DNA of 64,000 nt from Ekhidna sp. (GTDB taxonomy: Bacteria; Bacteroidota; Bacteroidia; Cytophagales; Cyclobacteriaceae), in the NCBI GenBank assembly GCA_014323825.1, contig JACONI010000111.1, positions 1 to 64,000 of the forward strand, written 5' to 3'. Numbering within the stretch: position 1 is the first letter of the stretch; each line of letters opens with the position of its first letter. This document shows positions 59,659 through 64,000 of this stretch, in pieces. Under the pieces are notes generated by a model. It did not search any database. It was not told the origin of the DNA and saw only the letters and a list, made by a program, of their open reading frames with translations. The position numbers were made by a program, and so were the translations under genes.

Positions 59659-62600
59659 TTAGTACCGACGAGGTATCCGGTAAATAAAGCTTTTTGGATA
59701 CTTAGGATAACCTATCAGCATACCATTTAAACTATCCGTATAAGCACTAACTCCCCCAAACGGAAAATTATGACCTGGAAAAAATCCTTGATTCTTAAAT
59801 GCGTGAACATAGCCATGAACTTCTTCTAGATAATAATCAAATCCAAGCCCTTGAAAATCGGCAGGAAGTTCTGCTAGCCCTCTCCCTGATAAAATATTTG
59901 CAGAATGATAACTTTCTTTAAAGTACGTTGCCTTTAAGGTTGCGTAATTTTCAAAAGCCAAATTACCGTATCTTATTTCTCCTGTTTTAGGATTTGTAAC
60001 TCCCCAGTAATCTTTAGCTTGATAATTTTTTGAAGTAACATTTGGATCATAAGTCCCCTCAAACCCAAAATAATCTAATGCTCCCTGATAATCACCACGT
60101 CCTACAAACCCAGCTAATACCCTACTATTACTTCTAAATTCTTGTCCTCTCACAGCATTTCTTAGTTGTGGTGAAGTAGCTGTAGCAAAGACCCCGCCAA
60201 ATGCACCACCAAACAGTGCACCTCGTCCAATATCTCCGCCATTTAAAGCCGAGCCTAAAAATCCTGTCATAGCCCCCGTCCCTATTCCAACTCCCACTTG
60301 CCCCGCAAAACTTTCAACACTCCCTCCAACTGTTCCTAAACTTGCTCCCGCAGCTCCGGTAACTGCTCCACGCCATGCACCTCCTAAAAAGCTCCCCCCA
60401 TGAATGGACGAAGTAAGGCCACCACTTACAAAACCGGATGATGCGCCTCCTGCTGCTATGGCTCCAAATCCTGTTGAAACTCCTATACTTGCCGTAAATG
60501 ACGATCCTGATGCCCAGGCTGTAGCTCCTACTCCTGTAGTTCCTGCCGCCGCTCCTATCAAAGCCCCTCTCCAAAATCCACCTAAAAATGTTCCGCCACT
60601 ATTTGCTGATTGTATTCCGCTAGTAGTTCCTCCAATCGCAGCACCAATAATAATCGGTACAAACCACGCCAGTTCCCCATTCGGATCAATTGTCAGGTGT
60701 GGAACATTTCCCATCCCTACATAAGGACTGCTAAACTGCCCGACAGGATCTACCGCAAAAAACCGCCCCAGAGCAGGATCATAAGATCGGGATAAAAAGT
60801 CATAATACCCCGTCAGGCTGTCGTAAGAGGCGTAAGAAGACTGATACAACACTCCCGGGTCAGTATAGTTTGGTGCCCGCCAGCTATTGGACGTTTTCAG
60901 ACCGAAGGGGTAATAATCGTTGATTTGCGTCACCCGAAAAGCTGCATCTCCGGACGTGTGGGTGATCTTCAAGTCATCAAAGTAAACATCTTGGTTGCGG
61001 TTCGACTCATTGACCAAATAAACGAACAGATAGCCGTCCTGATCAAAGGTAAGCGGTCCCGTAGCATACCGGTCATACTGCCCTTTGGAGGTGCTCACCA
61101 CAGCCAGAAAACCGGAATTACTCCGCTGATACACATAGTCTGCGTCAAAGAAAATATATTGCAAATACGCTCGGGGCCGTCCGCCTGTAGGGCCGCTGAA
61201 GAGGCCGCCGGCTGCGGGGCTGGACAGCACACGGGACAAACTACCGGAGGCGGACTCGGCTCCGGTACCTGCACCGGACGCTCCAAAACCTCCCAAAACG
61301 GCACTTACAAGGGAAGGAATAATACTGTTATCCCATCCCCCCGCACTGTATTTTGCCCAAAATTCCATCTCCACTTTATCACCTCGCTTAATATTTAAAA
61401 CCTTTGCAGGGCCCAGCGGACGGGAAAACCCATTCAGTGCCACACTTTTACTGCCCAACGGCGTATGATTGCTCGCCGAAGAGCGAACATTGGAAGGGAA
61501 GGCAAATTCACTTGATTCTTGGGCAGAACGGGCATCTTCCATCGTTGCCAGGTAAACATTCTGCTCAGGCAGCCGGCCAAAAGCCAGCCGGTTGTTGGCC
61601 TGATGATCGGTAATATAGTACTCGTAATAGTAGCTGCCGTTCTGTGCGTAAACCCGCCCTTCATCCGTAGAGAGTTGACAGAGCTCATCATTCAGAAACT
61701 CGGAAGGTCCCAGATAGTCTACTTTGGCAATGACGTGATTTTCCTTATCCTTGATCGTTTTAGACAGTCTATTCCCCACCGCATCATAAGTGTAGTCAAT
61801 GACCATCACCACATTGCCGGAGCCCCGCTCAAAAGTGATTTTATCAACCAACTGTAGGTGATTATAAGAGAGGTAAAGCTCTTTATGTGCATCTGCGGTC
61901 ATATTTCCAGTGAGCGCATCGTAGCTAAACTCCCCGTGGTAATCTGTTGCCATGCCCCGGTTAAGGTTGTCAAATCCGGCAGCAGTACCGCCATCCGTTA
62001 CCTTGCGCAATTGGTTACTCCCGTTCGGATAGTCATAATCCAGCTTATCAATAACAATGTTATCGGACTTTCTCGTCAGCAGATCAAGGTTACCATTGTC
62101 ATCGTAGGAAGCCGTCATGTTGAAATGGTCTCTGTCCATAAGGTAAGCCGAACCCGCTGCCTCCGCATATTTCGTGCCTTTCAGCCGGCCCCGTCCATCG
62201 TAGTTGAATCCCACGCCGTATTTTGTGGTGCCGTTGGGGCCGCTTCCGGGATTCACCGCCGGCGTAACGCCCGTAGCGTTCCATGTCATCGCGTTCAGCA
62301 GGCCGTTGTATCGGTTGGTTTTGTCCGTCCCCGAAATGGGAGATCGACCCTCATAGTAGTAGTCCATTCCAAAGAGATCACCATCCGAGGAAAGGTCATC
62401 AGGGTCGTTGATGGATTTTATATGCCCCTGAAGCGTGTATCGGTAGTCCACGGATTGGAGAAAACTGTGGCCGCCGTCGGTGGAGTGGAGGCGCTTCTCT
62501 ACCAACTCCCCTACGGCGTTGTATGTGTACGCTGCCAGCAATACTTCGCCGCTTCCGCCTGTATTTTGAAATACTCTTCGCAACCGGCCCCTGTGATCAT

Positions 62601-64000
62601 ATTCGTAACGCTTATCATAGGTAACTGAGGTCCCGGATGAATAGTGGTATTCATGGTGGCTTTTCAGCACGCTGCCCTCCCAGTCATACGCATAGGTGAT
62701 CACATCCTGCGGCCTTGTATAATATGTCAGGTGGTTTTTTGAGATCAACTGTAGTTGACGATATTTATCGTCATAATAAATTACGGTATTTAAAAACCGG
62801 TCACTCCCAAGGACCCTGACTTTACTGCCTGTAGGCATATCCAAGGGTGCGGTGAGGGGATTACCCGTGTAGCCGGGGACACTCTGAAAATGGTATTCGG
62901 ACTCCCGATTTTCCGTATCCCAGCTAGGATCATTTAAAAATTGATAATTATCATAATAGTTTACCGTAAGCAAAGCGCTGTTTGCCAGGCTGTAATCACT
63001 TGAGAACCTCGGAAAAGCATTGTCCTCGGTATAAACTCCCGAGTTGGAAGGGAGCGATTCATACCGGATACCTCCGCCCATTTTCGCCATCACACGTGCA
63101 CGGGAATCGTTGGTCTTGACCTGACCTGACACCACCTGCCTGTTGAGGGCATCGTATTTGTAAAAAGTCCAGGAATTTCTCCCCTCCCATTTTTGACCCT
63201 CGTATCTGGTCATCACCAAGCGGTCCCACTGATCATACACATTATAGTGTCTGGGGCCGCCGGGAGCTTGTTGCTCTACCAAACGGCCTCGTTCGTCATA
63301 AACATATTGGAACATCAACGCTCTCGCCTGTGAAGCGGTGAAAACATTGGGAAAGGTATGATCTAAACCGGCGGTGAGCGAAGGAGGAACAACGAACACC
63401 ACACGTCCGTAATCATCGTACACGCTGTAGGAACCGTACCACTTGCTGTCGGTCGGGTCAAAGATTTGGGTGGTAATGGTCAGCCCGCGCAGGTCTTTAA
63501 CCGTTCTCATCTTTAAGCCCTCCGGATCAGTCGTCTCTACCACGGAAAGAGACCTCGCACCGTAAACTCCACTATTTTGCGGAAGTCCGTTCACCATTCG
63601 CCATTTAAATACTTTGAAGTCAGTGCCCGGATTGTGTACCTTGTACGCATAACGTGTTTTCCTGGCCGTGGCATGGCTGTTCGTGTGCCAGGCTTCACCC
63701 GGAGCGATGACAGACTTTACACGCCCGCGAGGGTCATACTCCATATAGGAATAGGGTTTGGGGTCTGTAGCTATGGTGGAGGAGGTCGGGGAGGTGTAAA
63801 AACTGACGGAACGGTTGTAGGCATTCGAAGCATACGCTCCGCCGGAGCCGGCAGCTTGGGGATAGGGCATGTACGACCTGTCCGGCCTCGCACTAACAGC
63901 ATTATAATAACCCGGCTGAACGAGGTCTTCATATTGGGGACCAGCGGCCACGGCCACACTCATCGTCTCTCTACCCATGCCGTCAGAATAGGCGTAAGAT
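59659..64000 (-). CDS. large RHS-repeat protein, 5' part beyond the window
   Basis: The frame is open at base 64000 (SYAYSDGMGRETMSVAVAAG), so the N-terminus is missing; 1446 codons are visible. Many YD repeats (YEYDHRGRLRRVFQNTGG, YDNYQFL...), the RHS core end YYDFLSRSYDPALGRFFAVD, a Gly/Ala-rich pre-toxin region (GGTFLGGFWRGALIGAAAG), then a unique tip (YDPNVTSKNYQAKDYWGV...SYHSANILSGRGLAELPADF...YYLEEVHGYVHAFKNQG). The tip is probably the toxin, with ESYH and EEVHGYVH as candidate metal-binding residues; family not recognised. Confidence 0.85.
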   Translation of the reverse strand, partial: SYAYSDGMGRETMSVAVAAGPQYEDLVQPGYYNAVSARPDRSYMPYPQAAGSGGAYASNAYNRSVSFYTSPTSSTIATDPKPYSYMEYDPRGRVKSVIAPGEAWHTNSHATARKTRYAYKVHNPGTDFKVFKWRMVNGLPQNSGVYGARSLSVVETTDPEGLKMRTVKDLRGLTITTQIFDPTDSKWYGSYSVYDDYGRVVFVVPPSLTAGLDHTFPNVFTASQARALMFQYVYDERGRLVEQQAPGGPRHYNVYDQWDRLVMTRYEGQKWEGRNSWTFYKYDALNRQVVSGQVKTNDSRARVMAKMGGGIRYESLPSNSGVYTEDNAFPRFSSDYSLANSALLTVNYYDNYQFLNDPSWDTENRESEYHFQSVPGYTGNPLTAPLDMPTGSKVRVLGSDRFLNTVIYYDDKYRQLQLISKNHLTYYTRPQDVITYAYDWEGSVLKSHHEYHYSSGTSVTYDKRYEYDHRGRLRRVFQNTGGSGEVLLAAYTYNAVGELVEKRLHSTDGGHSFLQSVDYRYTLQGHIKSINDPDDLSSDGDLFGMDYYYEGRSPISGTDKTNRYNGLLNAMTWNATGVTPAVNPGSGPNGTTKYGVGFNYDGRGRLKGTKYAEAAGSAYLMDRDHFNMTASYDDNGNLDLLTRKSDNIVIDKLDYDYPNGSNQLRKVTDGGTAAGFDNLNRGMATDYHGEFSYDALTGNMTADAHKELYLSYNHLQLVDKITFERGSGNVVMVIDYTYDAVGNRLSKTIKDKENHVIAKVDYLGPSEFLNDELCQLSTDEGRVYAQNGSYYYEYYITDHQANNRLAFGRLPEQNVYLATMEDARSAQESSEFAFPSNVRSSASNHTPLGSKSVALNGFSRPLGPAKVLNIKRGDKVEMEFWAKYSAGGWDNSIIPSLVSAVLGGFGASGAGTGAESASGSLSRVLSSPAAGGLFSGPTGGRPRAYLQYIFFDADYVYQRSNSGFLAVVSTSKGQYDRYATGPLTFDQDGYLFVYLVNESNRNQDVYFDDLKITHTSGDAAFRVTQINDYYPFGLKTSNSWRAPNYTDPGVLYQSSYASYDSLTGYYDFLSRSYDPALGRFFAVDPVGQFSSPYVGMGNVPHLTIDPNGELAWFVPIIIGAAIGGTTSGIQSANSGGTFLGGFWRGALIGAAAGTTGVGATAWASGSSFTASIGVSTGFGAIAAGGASSGFVSGGLTSSIHGGSFLGGAWRGAVTGAAGASLGTVGGSVESFAGQVGVGIGTGAMTGFLGSALNGGDIGRGALFGGAFGGVFATATSPQLRNAVRGQEFRSNSRVLAGFVGRGDYQGALDYFGFEGTYDPNVTSKNYQAKDYWGVTNPKTGEIRYGNLAFENYATLKATYFKESYHSANILSGRGLAELPADFQGLGFDYYLEEVHGYVHAFKNQGFFPGHNFPFGGVSAYTDSLNGMLIGYPKYPKSFIYRIPRRY
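60369..60498 (-). repeat. RHS pre-toxin segment, resident copy
   Basis: Source or sibling of the displaced copy at 57971-58097; it codes for the Gly/Ala-rich region just before the toxin tip. Confidence 0.8.

Overview
The window looks like a chromosomal segment of a Bacteroidota bacterium, probably of the Cytophagia-type marine or soil lineages (lineage inferred, not proven). The signs are promoter elements of the TTTG...TAnnTTTG type, almost no Shine-Dalgarno sequences, a TonB-dependent receptor paired with a DUF4249-type lipoprotein, a type IX-like C-terminal sorting domain, BACON-like and cadherin-like surface proteins, and the C(-) forms of S14 and L36.

Layout. 1-18.7 kb is a surface-protein region. 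Two paralogous BspA-like (DUF285) proteins (1-1779, 6610-8665) and one cadherin-repeat lipoprotein (16039-18317), all on the minus strand, share a roughly 170-bp upstream leader with a TAnnTTTG-type promoter element, ending in a run of 13, 13 and 14 C residues at the very start of the coding sequence. Decayed BspA-like fragments lie at 15550 and 18570. Between them are 5-formyltetrahydrofolate cyclo-ligase, thiol peroxidase, the TonB receptor/DUF4249 pair, a hydrolase lipoprotein, a PD-(D/E)XK-like nuclease, small membrane coiled-coil proteins, two universal stress proteins and an LDH-like dehydrogenase. 18.9-24.1 kb holds clpB, eno and carA.

24.2-41.2 kb is the contiguous str-S10-spc-alpha ribosomal protein supercluster, rpsL to rplQ on the minus strand, with secY, infA, rpoA and fusA but without tuf, adk or map. 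It has canonical promoters before rpsL, before rplC and between rpsN and rpsH, and a terminator after rplQ.

41.5-64 kb is accessory. It holds an outer-membrane-like protein, a 1089-aa RHS/YD-type protein, a tail-fibre-like repeat protein, and then a patchwork of displaced toxin/immunity pairs (a colicin-D-like toxin with its immunity gene, an RHS C-terminal tip with a candidate immunity gene, and a weaker remnant). A mobile element is embedded here (two tyrosine recombinases, a broken CHC2/Toprim primase-helicase, a SymE-like protein), along with toxin-antitoxin operons each led by an XRE regulator (XRE + antitoxin + RelE-like; XRE-hicB-hicA). The window ends inside a large RHS gene that reads toward the island and whose C-terminal region was the source, or a sibling, of one displaced tip.

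Most interesting: the shared leader plus poly-C start module. In the two intact BspA-like genes an ATG immediately precedes the C run. With 13 C the reading frame stops within six codons, whereas 12 or 15 C would open a full secreted protein. This is the arrangement expected of a phase-variable surface protein family that uses one portable 5' switch.
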